Translations under genes and position numbers: made by a program
Shown here: positions 1-11,578 of the stretch, in pieces
Layout: each line of letters begins with the position of its first letter
Numbering within the stretch: the stretch's first letter is position 1
Notes under the pieces: model-generated
Databases searched by the model: none
The model's input: only the letters and a program-made list of their open reading frames with translations
What the model was told of the DNA's origin: nothing
NCBI RefSeq assembly: GCF_040958095.1
Contig: NC_091188.1
Location: 11,651,018-11,715,017, forward strand
Length of the DNA: 64,000 nucleotides
Reading direction: 5' to 3'
Source of the DNA: Procambarus clarkii
Lineage: Eukaryota; Arthropoda; Malacostraca; Decapoda; Cambaridae

Positions 1-135
1 ATGCAAATATCCCATTACAGCATTCTATTGCAAACAATTTGATACCAAATTGAACAAGGTAGCAAGAACATCGAGGTGAGAAAGCTGACAAGTGTAAACA
101 TTGGGGTGTTGTGGTGAGCTCACGGGCAATGCTCG
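1..135. repeat. Edge of a second copy of the piggyBac-like repeat
   Basis: Bases 19-68 (TTCTATTGCAAACAATTTGA and onward) match the internal subrepeat of the element at 6304-7364, which reads TTTTATTGCGAACACGTTGG and onward. The copy runs off the left edge, so its type and limits cannot be fixed. Confidence 0.5.
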
Positions 136-272
136 ACCTGACCTTGTGCAGTGGGTCGCCCACCACACCAGCAAAAGTGTTAAGGCTTGTAGGCAGACTC
201 TTATCTAGAAACTCAATTATATTTAGTGATAAAAGAGAGTATAATTCACTAAAACAATGAAGTGCAATATAC

Positions 273-554
273 CAAATCATCTAGTGTTTTTTCTTCACTC
301 ATGGGTACATCTCCTCCTTCATCTGTGGCTGCTGTTGTCCCATTCTTATCTTCATCTTCAGTGGCACCATTATTTGTTCCTCCAGCAGGTGTTGCAGTCG
401 TTGAAGAATTTGTACTAGTAAGGGCATCAACATCTTTTAAAAGAGAAGGTACCGGGGCAGTGGTACGCAGACCTTGCCGTACATGAGACAATAGATCCTG
501 TGTGGCACTCTCGTACAAGTCAAAGCCAATTTGATAGGCCATTAGTTCATTGTC
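273..554 (-). CDS. PSMD1: PSMD1 coding exon 6
   Basis: The exon encodes DNELMAYQIGFDLYESATQD, then a Ser/Thr/Gly/Asn/Glu-rich stretch ending SEEKTLDDL. The low-complexity stretch is the variable disordered loop that other animals also have here. The acceptor is TTACAG. The 3' border at GTATAT (271-272) is my choice because the frame closes about 20 bases later and the next exon is outside the window, so this end is less certain. Confidence 0.85.
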
Positions 555-2772
555 CTGTAATAAAACAATCAAAACAATAAAATATTCACCACAATCAAAT
601 ACCAAATATATTTGTAATAATAGTAAACCACTTGCACTAAACAAGAAACCTCTTGTAAAAGGAGTCCCTTACTGTCACAATTCACTACTTGACTCTCACA
701 ATTGTTGTTCTTAGCTGATAGCAGTAAACAGAATTTATATTCATATATCATGTAATCCATCTACATTGCCTTATATATTTGGGTTAAAATCTATTTAATA
801 TTAATTTATCTAATTTGAGGTTTAAAGTTTTCCTTGAACACACTACAGTTCTCCACTGTTTTTACCTTCTTCATTAGCTTTATGTCATCTGCAAACTTCA
901 ACATGTATAAGCCCTCTCAACACCACCTCTCTGACTGTGACCCCCTCCGCATAAGACAACAGTGTGTGTACCATCACCTCACCCCCATCCCTCAACAGTG
1001 TGTGTACCATCACCTCACCCCCATCCCTCAACAGTGTGTGTACCATCACCTCACCCCCCATAACACAACAGTGTGTGTACCATCACCTCACCCCCCATAA
1101 CACAACAGTATGTGTACCATCACCTCATCCCCATCCCTCAACAGTGTGTGTACCATCACCTCATCCCCATCCCTCAACAGTGTGTGTACCATCACCTCAT
1201 CCCCATCCCTCAACAGTGTGTACACCATCACCTCACCCCCCCCCCCTCATACCTCAACAGTGTGTGTACCATCACTTCACCCCCCATAACACAACAGTGT
1301 GTGTACCATCACCTCACCCCCCATAACACAACAGTGTGTGTACCATCACCTCACCCCCATAACACAACAGTGTGTGTACCATCACCTCACCCTCCATAAC
1401 ACAACATTGTGTGTACCATCACCTCATCCCCCATAACACAACAATGTGTGTACCATCACCTCATCCCCATACCTTAACAATTTCAAAACATCACTTCAAC
1501 ATATCTGCAGTTATTCCATCTATACCAGGTGCCTTTTTCCTCTAGCCTATTCACAGCTTCTCAAATTTCTCCTTATGAGTCCTCTCTTCCAGTCTCTTTC
1601 ATCAGCTCCACTCATTACAAAAGATGAGTATACTGTAATTATCTTTTCATTGTTTGTATCCGTGACTTTAAAATATTAATTCAACCACTTGGCAGCATTA
1701 TTCACATCTTTTGAACACAGCCCAATCCCACTTTTTTTTTTACAGAAAAGTTGGTAATTTTTTTTAACCAAATTGTCAAAATATTCTACCCAAATCCTGG
1801 CCCATTACCTTATTATGAATTTTAATTTTCGTGTCTTGAAAGTTTCATTCCGATAGCCCAAGACATTTTCCAAATATCACACACAAAAATATAGGAATTA
1901 AGTACAGTATTCCTATTGAGGATACCTAATTAATGAAGCATTTGTAACTGAGCTATAGTTCAGGAATCCCATAAGAACTATAGTCCAGGTATCCTATAGA
2001 AATCCCAAATCATAAAGATGTTTCGTGATTGGATGAAAATATAACCCCTTTTGGACATGCATACATGTGCTAAGTTTTGCACAGAAAAGGCTAGCTAGGT
2101 ATTTAATGAAAAAGTGAGCCAAGCAGCTCAGAATAAGGATTCAAAGCACACAACCTAACCTACTACCAAAGGGTTAAGGAAGCATTGCTTCAATGACCAG
2201 ACCTTTGTCCAATGAAATATGTATGCCATGAACTTAAGAAAGAAGTTCACAAACATAAGCTGCATAATCCATAGTTGTTCTGCATTGAAGGATTGTAAAC
2301 ATCCCTACCAAGAAGTGCATCAACCAATTAAAAGGCAACATGATGTACCTTATTTTTGTTATTAAAGCTAGATTACAAGCAACAAAATATGGTTAACAGG
2401 GGGCGTGTGAATAAAATTAGGCAAAGAAAAATATATAATTATTTTGGAGTTATGTCTTGTTCATCCAATAATGATAGCATACACTTACTAATGACTTCAG
2501 TTATTTATGCAAGTGAAAAAAAGGTTAGAATAAATTTAGGATGTACTACAGAAGACTTATTTTAGTATTTGCATTAACTTTAAAACAATCACATGACTAT
2601 ATAGATCACACAAAGCTAATTAAAATAAATGTAAATGTTATAAACTGAACAGCATGCTGAAATTTTGGGTTGCAACAAATTTATGTAAACTGACAATATA
2701 AATAATTGAAAAGTACTTATATATAATATACATACCAATAAAGAAAAGAAAAACAGTACATATAATACTAAC
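555..2772 (-). other. PSMD1 intron 5
   Basis: AT-rich intron between coding exons 5 and 6. Apart from the minisatellite at 955-1480 I see no coding potential, RNA gene or recognisable transposon. Confidence 0.7.
955..1480. repeat. 36-37 bp minisatellite, about 14 copies
   Basis: Each unit contains CAACAGTGTGTGTACCATCA followed by CCTCACCCCCAT plus CCCT or AACA. The two alternative junctions (ATCCCT and ATAACA) give 36 and 37 bp variants arranged in blocks. The ORFs read through it are only the consequence of the repeat. Confidence 0.93.
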
Positions 2773-3003
2773 CATTGCTTCACTTTTGAGGCTGTCATTC
2801 TTAATGAGCTTGTCTAGAATTGAAGCTACTTCATGGGGCTTGTCCAAGTGAATTAAACACTGACACATGTTGACATAGTCTGGAGTGTCCAGGCCTTGAT
2901 ACAATGACACCAGCTGTTCCAAAACCTCATCACGAAACTTCCGTTGCTCTATGTACTGCATGGCTATCTTGTACGAGTAAGTAAGACTACCTACAATGTC
3001 ATC
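2773..3003 (-). CDS. PSMD1: PSMD1 coding exon 5
   Basis: This 77-codon exon runs from DDIVGSLTYSYKIAMQYIEQ to SILDKLIKNDSLKSEAM and includes the conserved VNMCQCLIHLD. The acceptor is TGCAG and the donor GTTAGT. The last eight or so residues (DSLKSEAM) have no counterpart in vertebrate PSMD1, where this point reads straight into the LMAYQ motif. Confidence 0.92.
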
Positions 3004-3200
3004 CTGCAATGTAGGAAAATACGAAATGCATACGTCATTCTTCTTTTCATTATCTATAATAAAACACAGCATAATAATACCTTGTAAATTCTGACATTTG
3101 AGCTTTGGAATCACATCCTGCAATAAATCTATAACCTTATATTATACTATATTATTCCCCCCTTTTCTTTAGGCTGTACAGTACTCTTAACTCTACTTAC

Positions 3201-3385
3201 TGATGTCATGATGGCTTCTTTGAACCAATCCATTCGATGAGTTTCAAGGGCTATTCCAATAGCGTGACGGTATTGTTGGTCTTCGATGCAGCGTTGAAAC
3301 ATATTATTTAATAGTGTCTCTAACCGTGGATCCATCTTGGCATCCTTCTGAGCACGTATTTTGATGTAATGATCAATGGCATGAA
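3201..3385 (-). CDS. PSMD1: PSMD1 coding exon 4
   Basis: The exon encodes VHAIDHYIKIRAQ, then NNMFQRCIEDQQYRHAIGIA and ETHRMDWFKEAIMTS. It has a strong acceptor (TTTTCTTCCACCAG) and a consensus donor GTAAGT. It ends in phase 0. Confidence 0.95.
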
Positions 3386-4918
3386 CTGGTGGAAGAAAAC
3401 AGAACATTAGAAATTTCAATGCTCGCATAATAATCTTATATTAGAATAGACTGTAGCAAAGGCTATAAGATTAGAATACTGTAGGTTATAACAAAGGCTA
3501 CGTTGCCTATTTAATATTTTTAGAACCAGAACTAAAAGACTATATAATAAATAATAACTATGTGTCTGAAAGGTAATTTGGAATGGTAGAGGGGGACAGT
3601 TCTATATAATGGCTGTGTAATGGGCAAATGGAGACAATATGTTAAGAGCATAAAACATCTAGGATGGAAACTCAAACACCTATAAACTGGTAGTAGAGCA
3701 GCTGTCTCTGTAACAAGTTAGTTGTTGTTATGCTTCCATAATGGCTTAACAAGGTATTACTATCCAGTGCAATTATGTTTTGTTTACATTGATGCAAAAC
3801 TTTTAAATTAAACAAAAAATAATTTGGTGTGCTACTGAATCAGCTTTGCACTGAGTGTGGTATGTGTTTATCCACATTTAATATCTAAAGAACAGGTGAT
3901 AGATGCTCCGACATATTTTATCAAGTGAATGTTTGTTATCATTCATTTGGAGGCCTGGTCGAGGACCGGGCCCGGGGGTACGCGCCAAAATCATCACAAT
4001 GTAAGTACAAAGGTACAGTATCACCAAATGGAAAACTATACATAATGACCATAATACGGTTCTTTAAAAGCGTAGACCTCAGGCAACAAATAGTTGTTAC
4101 CATGGCCTAATCTTTCAAATTATTCGTGCTTAAAAACTAAAAGGACTGCATATAAAATACAGTACTAATGTACTGAAGTTACATTTGTGACGATAATCTC
4201 CTTCAAGAGATTGAGCCTGCTCTTCCCTCCAAAAATACGGCGATGCATCTATATAAAACTACTATGGAAGAAATGTCCAACGACAACAACATGTCGTTTG
4301 CCAGAGAGCAAAACGTATGCAGCCAGGAACACCTGCCTCACCTCAAACCGCCAAACTACCTGTCTTGTTGCCGGTTCCTCGCTGATTGGCCGCCGGTCTG
4401 GCTGCAACTGCACTCCACCCACTATACTACTTGATGTCTGGGGCCGCCACGACCTCAGTCCTCAGAATATTCAGTGCTTTCATACGGTTAACACGTCTTC
4501 CTAGTAGACGGAGCTTTGGCTTACGTGTACTAAGAGAGGTGATAGCTTAAAGCCAATATTCCTGCACCTCTCATTTTCTTGTATATTGCACAGCTTGTTA
4601 TTGCTCACTTGTCTTAACGTAACTTTTCATTTTTTCATTTAATTATTCTTATTATTTTGATTGATTGATTTTATTATACGAATTTGTATGTCCATTTTAT
4701 TCATGTTTTGCTTATCTAACGTAATTAAAATTCCATTGTTAAAATTTACTTGTGTTTTGTGTGTCTTCTCCTTACCTTACCACAGACGAAGTTCCAGATT
4801 TTCTATTTTTTTTTTATTCTATGTGACGAGGCCATACCCTTAGCTTTGAACAGCCGAACACCAACGCGTTACCGTCACACATTATTCTATAGGAAAATAA
4901 TAATATAGAAATGAATAC
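3386..4918 (-). other. PSMD1 intron 3
   Basis: Intron between exons 3 and 4. It contains one SINE tail fragment near 3945-4012. I recognise nothing else in it. Confidence 0.7.
3945..4012 (+). repeat. SINE-3 tail fragment
   Basis: Contains GGCCTGGTCGAGGACCGGGC, the near-palindromic signature of the tRNA-SINE seen complete at 39651-39905. Only the central and 3' part is present and the terminal repeats have degraded. Confidence 0.65.
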
Positions 4919-5088
4919 CTTTGATAGTGTCAATGTATAGTTGATTGGGGTCTTGGTGTAACATAGGACCAGATCGGAGAGCATATGTGAGCGAGTCCAA
5001 ATAAGACCCCAAGTGGAAGTACACTTTGGACACAAGCAGAGCAGCCAACTCTTGCTTTGGAAAATCTCCATCTTCCTCAAGTCTTTCA
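4919..5088 (-). CDS. PSMD1: PSMD1 coding exon 3
   Basis: The exon encodes ERLEEDGDFPKQELAALLVS and continues to LYIDTIK. It corresponds to the conserved segment in which the vertebrate protein reads AALVASKVFYHLG. The acceptor is a polypyrimidine tract followed by CAG, and the donor is GTATTC. One base is carried over to exon 4. Confidence 0.93.
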
Positions 5089-5852
5089 CTGTGGAAGAAA
5101 AAAATGAACATCATTAAAAATAAATTACTACAGGCAATGCTTATTTTCTTTGTAACATTTCTATACTGGGTTCAACTTGTATCAAATATCCCTATTATGA
5201 GACAAATATTAGTTTTACCATGATTCTATATCCTGGCACCAAAGCATGAGTATATAGATTTCAGTGCTGCTACTGTTAACAGTATTAAATTTTAAGATAT
5301 CACTTGAGATCTCTACTCAAGCTTTGTTAAAAAGGACTAAAAAAATGAACTACCGAGATATACATGACCCAATAACAATAAAGACCATCCTTACACAACC
5401 ACACAATAGTGCTGAAAATATCAGTGCAATACATGAAGACATTCTCCAGATAAGTACTGTATAACTCAAACATTGACACTCCAAAAAATTTTATGTTAAA
5501 ATCAATAGGTGCAATATCGCTACCCCAATGATAACTAATTACTGTACAGTATTATGATTTAAATATACACAGTGCATGTACAATACTTTTATTTTATATT
5601 TAGTAATTCCAAAACACATCATCTACAGGAACTTTCTGAAGAACCACACATAATCATTGCCATACAAGTTTTTCCAAGTCAATGCAAAAACAAAGAATGG
5701 CCACACAACAGCACATAGCCCTGGAAAAGAAAACTATAATCAGTTACAATTCAAAATAAAGCTCCACACTTGTTGGATTAGCAGAACACACCAACGTGGA
5801 GATCCTACAATGTAATGGTGACCATAATTAGAGAAGAGGGGTAAACCAACTA

Positions 5853-6100
5853 CAGTGGTACCTCGATTAACAAATTTAATCCGTTCCGACACCGAGCTCG
5901 TAATGTGAAACGCTCGTCTTGCGAAAAAACAACACTGTCGTCGGAGGCGTCCGAGAAGCAGCGGGAACGCTAGGAAGCACCATGTGGTTTGCTCATTAAG
6001 TGAGTGAAAGCTCGTCAATTGAGACAAATTTTCTGCGATTGGCTCGCTCGTTACTCGAAATGCTCGGAACTGGAGTCGCTCGTCACTCAAGGTTCCACTG
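5853..6100. mobile_element. MITE with TA duplication (Tc1/mariner-pogo type ends)
   Basis: The left end CAGTGGTACCTCGA and the reverse complement of the right end (CAGTGGAACCTTGA) match at 12 of 14 positions. Each end is flanked by TA (5851-5852 and 6101-6102). The 248 bp interior has no transposase and is rich in the motif GCTCGT. TA duplication and CAGTG ends are typical of the Tc1/mariner/pogo superfamily; the exact family is inference. Confidence 0.75.
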
Positions 6101-6303
6101 TAACAACTTTCTGAACGCAGAAGCCGCAGAAACCGTGAAAGGAGACCAGAAGCAATTTTTATTGTGAGCCCAATCACTTGAGGTTAGGTGTGAGATCAGG
6201 TTAATTATTAATCACATGAGCAAAAGACACTACGCATAGAGGAAAGTGGGTATAGTAAAAATATGACACACACACATGTATATATTGGTGAAACTCCTAT
6301 TAA

Positions 6304-7364
6304 CACTTTCGCGCTATCTGGACGCGCCGGCGCGTCCCGTTTCGTCTAACGCTAACGCATAGTGGACATAAAGTTGAGTCCTCTTTTAAAATATTTGTAT
6401 AAAATTCAATTTTTATCCGATTTACTTTGGGTTTGTTTCAAACTGCGCGCTATGAGGCTCTCTTTCTCACCACTAGGCTGCATGGTACAATAAGTTCATG
6501 AAAGGTGTGGATAACTTCGATCAAATGGTATTTTGTCCCAAACGGGTTGCAGGTGGGTGACTTTAGCCGTTTATACTGGTAATGCTTCCCCCATATCATG
6601 TATTATATGCATATGTCTGTTTAGGGAATTTTATTCCGATCAATATACAACCAAAAATAACTGTGTGCAACAAGTATAAACTTGACAAACATAACAAAAG
6701 TAAAAACATTTCGTGTGTGTTTGACGCTCACTGATATGTTCCAGCGTTGTTTTATATTTGGCGCTATTCTAACTTACGCTTTGTTGATATTTTTTACCTA
6801 TGGGCACATAGAACATTCTATTGCGAACACATTGACACAAAAATGAATGACGTACATAGAAAATTAATGTCATGAGAGTGAAATAAGTATAAACTTTCAA
6901 AGCGCCGTGCGTCGTCCCGTCACCGATACCGGGTAACAATTTCACCACTTCCCACACTCTTGCGGGCGGGCCGCATCATTATTCTACGCTTATATTCATA
7001 TCACCGTGTTGGGAATTTCATTGCGAGTCCATTGATACCAAAATTAACGCTGTAGAATAAGTGTGGAGGTGATTACAATCCCAAGAGTAAAAACATTTTG
7101 TTGCTGATGGGCGCTCACGGCGAGTCATCTTCGTAGTTATTTATTTGGTGCTGGTATCCCTATACGTTTCGTGACTTTTTTTACTGATGTTCTTCTAGAG
7201 AATTTTATTGCGAACACGTTGGTACCAAAATGAAATACGTAGCATGAGAACTAAGGTCAGAAGAGTAAAAAGAGTATACACATTTTTGTTTTTACGCTTA
7301 AGCGATAAAAACGCTGCGCGCACATTCGGTTGGCTGAGTGACCTTTGCGGAAAGCGCGAAAGTG
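6304..7364. mobile_element. Non-autonomous piggyBac-like element, 1061 bp
   Basis: The ends are perfect inverted repeats: CACTTTCGCGCT at the left and AGCGCGAAAGTG at the right. Each is bordered by TTAA (6300-6303 and 7365-7368), the strict target of piggyBac transposases. There is no transposase ORF. Internally, about three diverged copies of a segment resembling ATTGCGAACACRTTGRTACC lie at intervals of roughly 200 bp. The first bases of this window carry the same segment. Confidence 0.8.
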
Positions 7365-7659
7365 TTAAAATGGGCAATATAATTATCTGGCTGACAACTG
7401 GTGCTGAGATGGCTGATCTCTAGGGGGGGGGGGGGCCAGGCCACAACTTTAGCCATCAATATACTGTATTTTCGTTAATATCTCATCAAGTACCGATTCT
7501 ACAAACCTGTGATATAATTTTATGGACCAGCTTTTATTTAATTCATAAGTTTCCCAAAACATTGTATATAAACAAATTATTCCACATCCAGTACAAATAA
7601 ACTTTGCTTCAATATACAATATAAAGTAAAAGGACAACAACAAAAAACCAGGAACTCAC

Positions 7660-7777
7660 ATTTTCTGTATGGAGTCTGCTATTTCTGGCCAAAAGGTGTC
7701 TGTGATCTCATTAAGTCTCTCCAGTGCAAACACCCGTAGTTGGTCTTCATTCTCATCCAGCAGGGCCAGGATGCCCG
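7660..7777 (-). CDS. PSMD1: PSMD1 coding exon 2
   Basis: The exon encodes AGILALLDENEDQLRVFAL and continues to DSIQK, matching the N-terminal helical repeats of Rpn2. It has an AG acceptor at 7778-7779 and donor GTGAGT. The first two bases complete an Ala codon with exon 1, and the last two bases (AT) start an Ile codon. Confidence 0.93.
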
Positions 7778-8707
7778 CTGTGTGAGGACAAAATTTGAAA
7801 CACTAGTATGCATTATGATTTATTCTTGCTACCAATAAAACATTTAAAAATGCTGAATATTTTGTAGACATTTGAGAAAATTGGAAACAAAATTTCCCTA
7901 TTCTTTAAACTGGTAAAAAATGATATTAAAGGTAATTTGAGCATAGAAAATAGAGGAGATGGCAAAACAGATGAACATACATCATTTCCTGCAATGGTAG
8001 CGAGTGCATAAAGCACTGTATTACGAAACATCTGGTGACACGATCTTTGAAACCTCAAAGATCGAAATAGAAATGAAATTAAAATAGTACAGTACAAAAC
8101 TAAATACAGTAGTACAAAACCCAAATAAGTAGATATTTGCTTCTGTAATTTTTTTTTGGTTTATTAACAATACAACACAAAGGCCAATTTATTCTGGTGT
8201 GAGAACATCTCAAGTTACCATTTTGGGCAGAGATATGTTAAGCACCTAGAATAATTTTAAAAACTTTATACTGTATTGGGAATAACCAAGCTTTCTTGAC
8301 GTACAGCAGATGCAGAGTAGATCTAGGTTTCCCTCTATAGATGCATCTATAGAGCATAGGGAGAGAGAGAGTGTACCTATTTTTTTAACTTGGCTTGGAC
8401 CAAATTTCTGAGAGTTTATATTAAAATGCACAGCATTATGTTAGGCAACAAGTGTTGATTTTCATAGCTAAAATGTTAACTTAAAGATTGAGTATACACT
8501 GGATACAAATATATAGAGCAATACACCATTCAGATACATACATGTATTACAGTATGTATACCGAAATATATGAGCAGCAAATTTATATTTTATTTTATCC
8601 TGTCCCTAAATAGTACAGTTTCCCCTGGGGCCTGTAACCAACATGCTCCCAATCCCTAGGTTATGTAAGTGTTCATTAATAAGATATTTCTCCACTTTCT
8701 CCGAGTA

Positions 8708-8840
8708 CTGTATAACTATATAGCATCTGGAAGGAACACAGAGACATAAAAAATGGTGCCCAGGCACTTGGACCATCAGGGATCAAACGCCAACTCTAAG
8801 AAGCAAAGACGTCCCTCCACCAACTAGACCAAAGTGAATG
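8708..8840 (-). mobile_element. SINE-2 copy, degraded
   Basis: On the minus strand this shows the same order as the copy at 9275-9460: a tRNA-like box region, then CCAAGTGCCTGGGCACCAT, then a segment with CTATATAGT. It is more diverged, and the A box is poorly preserved. Confidence 0.6.
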
Positions 8841-9274
8841 AGCATGTACTAAATACTGTACTGAATTTATACAATAACATTTTAACTAATAAACTGAAGG
8901 AGAAATGCAAACACCAGCAGTAAATTATCCATTGGTTACTACCAGTTAAAATCAATTACAGGGTATATAATGAATAAACTATCTGACCTCAGGGAGTAGA
9001 AGAACTCCCGAGACCATCTCCAGGTAAGATCCCGGTAAGAATTTACTGAACATATTGCACTAATAAATAATTATACAGTACTATCTAAAATTTTCCCATT
9101 TCATGTGGACACAGGTCACTTAAAAAAAAAAAATTCAAATTAAGAATTTCAGTCCAGTGTGTGAAAGAAGTGTGTAGAGCAAGTGTAGAAAATTGATCAA
9201 ATACAAAATATAGCAGCTAAAAAATTAGGATTTGTGTGCAAGTGTGCAAACAGTAGTACCTTAATTGAATTGAA

Positions 9275-9460
9275 CTATCAGGGAGAAAGCGCCAAGCCAT
9301 TATGACTATATAGCACTAGGAAGGGAGTGAGCATAAAGATTTGGAATGGAATGGAACGGGGGGAAGGAATGGTGCCCAACCACTTGGACAGTCGGGGATT
9401 GAACGCCGACCTGCATGAAGCGAGACCTTCGCTCTACCGTCCAACCCAAGTGGTTGGACC
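9275..9460 (-). mobile_element. SINE-2, tRNA-derived
   Basis: On the minus strand it begins GGTCCAACCACTTGGGTTGG, has an A-box-like GGTAGAGCGAAGG and a B-box-like GGCGTTCAATCCCCGAC, then a non-tRNA body with CCTAGTGCTATATAGTCATA. Related copies lie at 8708-8840, 30733-30915, 34855-35080 and 53935-54045, which defines a family within this window. Confidence 0.78.
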
Positions 9461-9584
9461 TTAAAAAGATTCCTGCAGGCAAGGTGATGATGTCACAGGC
9501 ACCTCACAGTGTGCCGTATATAATAGCAATTTTAATTTGCTTTTCGGAACAGGAAGCCGGTGTATGCAAATATATACGTTAGGC

Positions 9585-9755
9585 TGGTATTCAGCCCCTC
9601 CCCCCTCCCCCAGGTCAAACTACAGACCCTCCCCCTGGGTGCAACCCCTCAACAGTCGCCTACCTTCCAGACACCTATTTACTGTGACAAGAAGCATTAG
9701 GAGAAAGGAAACATACCCAACTATTTGCCCCATCCGAGAATTTTTTTTATTTCAT
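9585..9755 (-). mobile_element. SINE-3 related fragment
   Basis: On the minus strand it reads CAGTAAATAGGTGTCTGG, parallel to CAGTAAATAGGTACCTGG in the SINE-3 copies at 39651 and 47408. The tRNA head and the GGCCTGG signature are not recognisable. Confidence 0.5.
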
Positions 9756-10212
9756 TAGGTTAAGTTAGGGTTGTTTACAAAGAGCAGCAATAACACACCA
9801 CGACACATCCTGGCGGCCTTTGTGAACCCTGTCAGTGATCCTGGTCTATCATGACAAACTTCCACACCAATAGTGAAGCACTCCATTAACTTTACAATTT
9901 TAGCTATAGCGGCTGTGATGAATGAAACAGAGAGCTTGCAGTGTTTAGAGCTGTCCATGATAAAGAGACAGAGACAGAAAAAGGGAGAGACAGAGAAAGG
10001 GAGAGAGAGAGGGAAGAAGAGAGAGGAGAGTTGACAAAACAGGTACTTGGACACCAGAGGTCTGGCGGCCCACGGTTCCTACACTACACATATTATTACT
10101 CCTCCTCCTCCATATTACACCTCACTACTCGTCTCCTTGGCTCCCGGCCGACCTGTGCCTGCCCCCGGCGCCCAACACGGCCCCGGGGAAGGAGAGGGAG
10201 AGGGCACACTAC

Positions 10213-10234
10213 CTGCAGATGTGATGAAGCCCAT
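10213..10234 (-). CDS. PSMD1: PSMD1 coding exon 1 (start codon)
   Basis: The exon encodes the first seven residues (MGFITSA) plus one base. ATG is the reverse complement of 10232-10234. An in-frame TGA seven codons upstream (10253-10255) supports this start. The donor is GTAGTG. The preceding 80 bases on the minus strand are GC-rich, as expected of a housekeeping 5' UTR. Confidence 0.88.
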
Positions 10235-10666
10235 CTTGCTATGGAAGTGACTTCACAGATTTGATGGCAGCCACAACAGACGCTCGCCTCCTGCTGGCGG
10301 GCCTCGTCCTCCTCTCGCCCCTCACACACGCACTCACACTCAAAAATAACACTATAATATATTACCTGAACATATTTGCCATATACAACATCTTTTATAA
10401 TAAAGTTATTAGTAAATTGGCTAATATTTTCGAACACAAAAAGGGATTAAGTATATAATGTAAATGGAAATGTTGTTATATTATAAACTTTACTTTCTTT
10501 CATAATATTTATTTTATTTATTAAAAATGTAACTTGTCACTGAACTCTTTAATTAAATAAAATAGTTGATAAATAGCTTTATATTAGTGTGTATGATGAC
10601 AGCTGTCGCTAGTAATGTGAATTTAAGAAAATGTTGTGGACATACCAGCTACCATTTCAAAATCAA

Positions 10667-11390
10667 AATCAAAATGTTTATTTAGGTAAGGTACATACAT
10701 AAAAGAGATTTTACAAAGAGTGATGGATTTATAGTTAGGGCTAGTACATACAATGCCTAAAGCCACTATTACGCAAAGCGTTTCGGGCATAAAAAACTTA
10801 AATGACTAAAGCTTAATACTAATTGAGCATAAAGAGTAAAATGAAAACATGGAATGAAAACATAGCTGAAAAAGCAGCACAAATACAATTCTGTCGACAA
10901 ACAGCGCTCTTTAAAAAAAAAAAAACAGACATTGGATGACATTAGAGGGGTAAGGTAGGTTACAGGGAATTTATTAGGTATAGCTTCGTTTTTATCTTAA
11001 ACTGGTTGAGAGAGGTACAGTCTTTAACATGGTTGGGAAGGTCATTCCACAATCTGGGTCCCTTGATTTGTAGAGCATTTTTAGTTTGATTAAGTCGTAC
11101 TCTAGGAATATCAAAACTGTATTTATTTCTGGTGTGGTGCTCATGGGTTCTGTTACAACCTTCTATGAAGCTTTTGAGGTCAGGATTGGCATTACAGTTT
11201 AGCGTTTTATATATGTATAATACACATGAGAGAATGTGCAGTGACTTAATGTCTAACATATTCAGAGATTTGAGTAGGGGTACCGAGTGATGTCTGGGGC
11301 CAGAGTTGGATATTGTCCTAATAGCAGCTTTGTGTTGAATAATTATTTATATAGTGTACTAATATATTGAGTTTATAGATGATACTACGG
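10667..11390 (-). mobile_element. LINE family A, 5'-truncated 3' end
   Basis: A minus-strand ORF at 10960-11259 encodes a typical C-terminal region of a non-LTR retrotransposon: HHTRNKYSFDIPRVRLNQTK, GPRLWNDLPNHVKDCTSLNQ, FKIKTKLYL. Upstream readable sequence (to about 11390) continues the same family. The 3' tail contains GCCCGAAACGCTTTGCGTAA and ends in an AT-rich stretch with ATTTTGATTTTGATTTTG (10664-10681 on the minus strand). A second copy lies at 21850-23290. Confidence 0.8.
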
Positions 11391-11512
11391 TCAGACAGAC
11401 GGTAATACTAAATATTATTAACAAATTCAGTGGTGTATGTGCTGCTCACAATACATATGTAGCAAGAACGGGGTGAGAATAGATTGAGCTACCTCATCCC
11501 TTTGTGTGTATT
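11391..11512. other. Flank of the CR1 insertion
   Basis: Contains GAACGGGGTGAGAATAGATT and CCTCATCCCTTTGTGTGTAT. I associate this with a dispersed decapod repeat whose other half (ACCTCAATAAACTTATTTC) appears on the far side of the CR1 element at 15451. The association is from memory and not proven here. Confidence 0.4.
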
Positions 11513-11578
11513 ACATAAGAACATAAGAACAAAGGTAACTGCAGAAGGCCTATTGGCCCATACGAGGCAGCTCCTATT

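Larger units (their letters stand above)
5089..7659 (-). other. PSMD1 intron 2, with two DNA transposon remnants
   Basis: Intron between exons 2 and 3. It carries the MITE at 5853-6100 and the piggyBac-like element at 6304-7364. A short G run lies near 7423-7434. The remainder is unremarkable AT-rich sequence. Confidence 0.7.
7778..10212 (-). other. PSMD1 intron 1
   Basis: Intron separating the tiny first coding exon from exon 2. It holds SINEs near 8708-8840, 9275-9460 and 9585-9755 and a short purine-rich tract near 9955-10035. Otherwise nothing is recognised. Confidence 0.7.
273..10234 (-). other. PSMD1: PSMD1 (Rpn2) gene, 5' part, six coding exons
   Basis: Encodes the N-terminal part of the largest non-ATPase subunit of the 26S proteasome base, a scaffold that holds the regulatory particle together. 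Exons are 10213-10234, 7660-7777, 4919-5088, 3201-3385, 2773-3003 and 273-554, all with GT/AG borders. Their lengths (22, 118, 170, 185, 231 and 282 nt) join in one open frame of 336 codons. The joined product follows animal PSMD1 throughout, including AALLVSKVYFHLG, NNMFQRC, AIGIALETHRMD, VNMCQCLIHLD and LMAYQIGFDLYESA. The PC repeat region and C-terminus must lie beyond the left edge. Introns are 0.2 to 2.4 kb and rich in transposons. Identity comes from family recognition, not a database search. Confidence 0.95.

Noticed and set aside
955..1480. Several overlapping ORFs rich in His, Pro and Ser
   Set aside because: They arise from the 36-37 bp minisatellite read in three frames; there is no homology or splice support.
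5740..6177. 145-codon minus-strand ORF
   Set aside because: It runs through the MITE at 5853-6100, matches no family, and sits within a PSMD1 intron.
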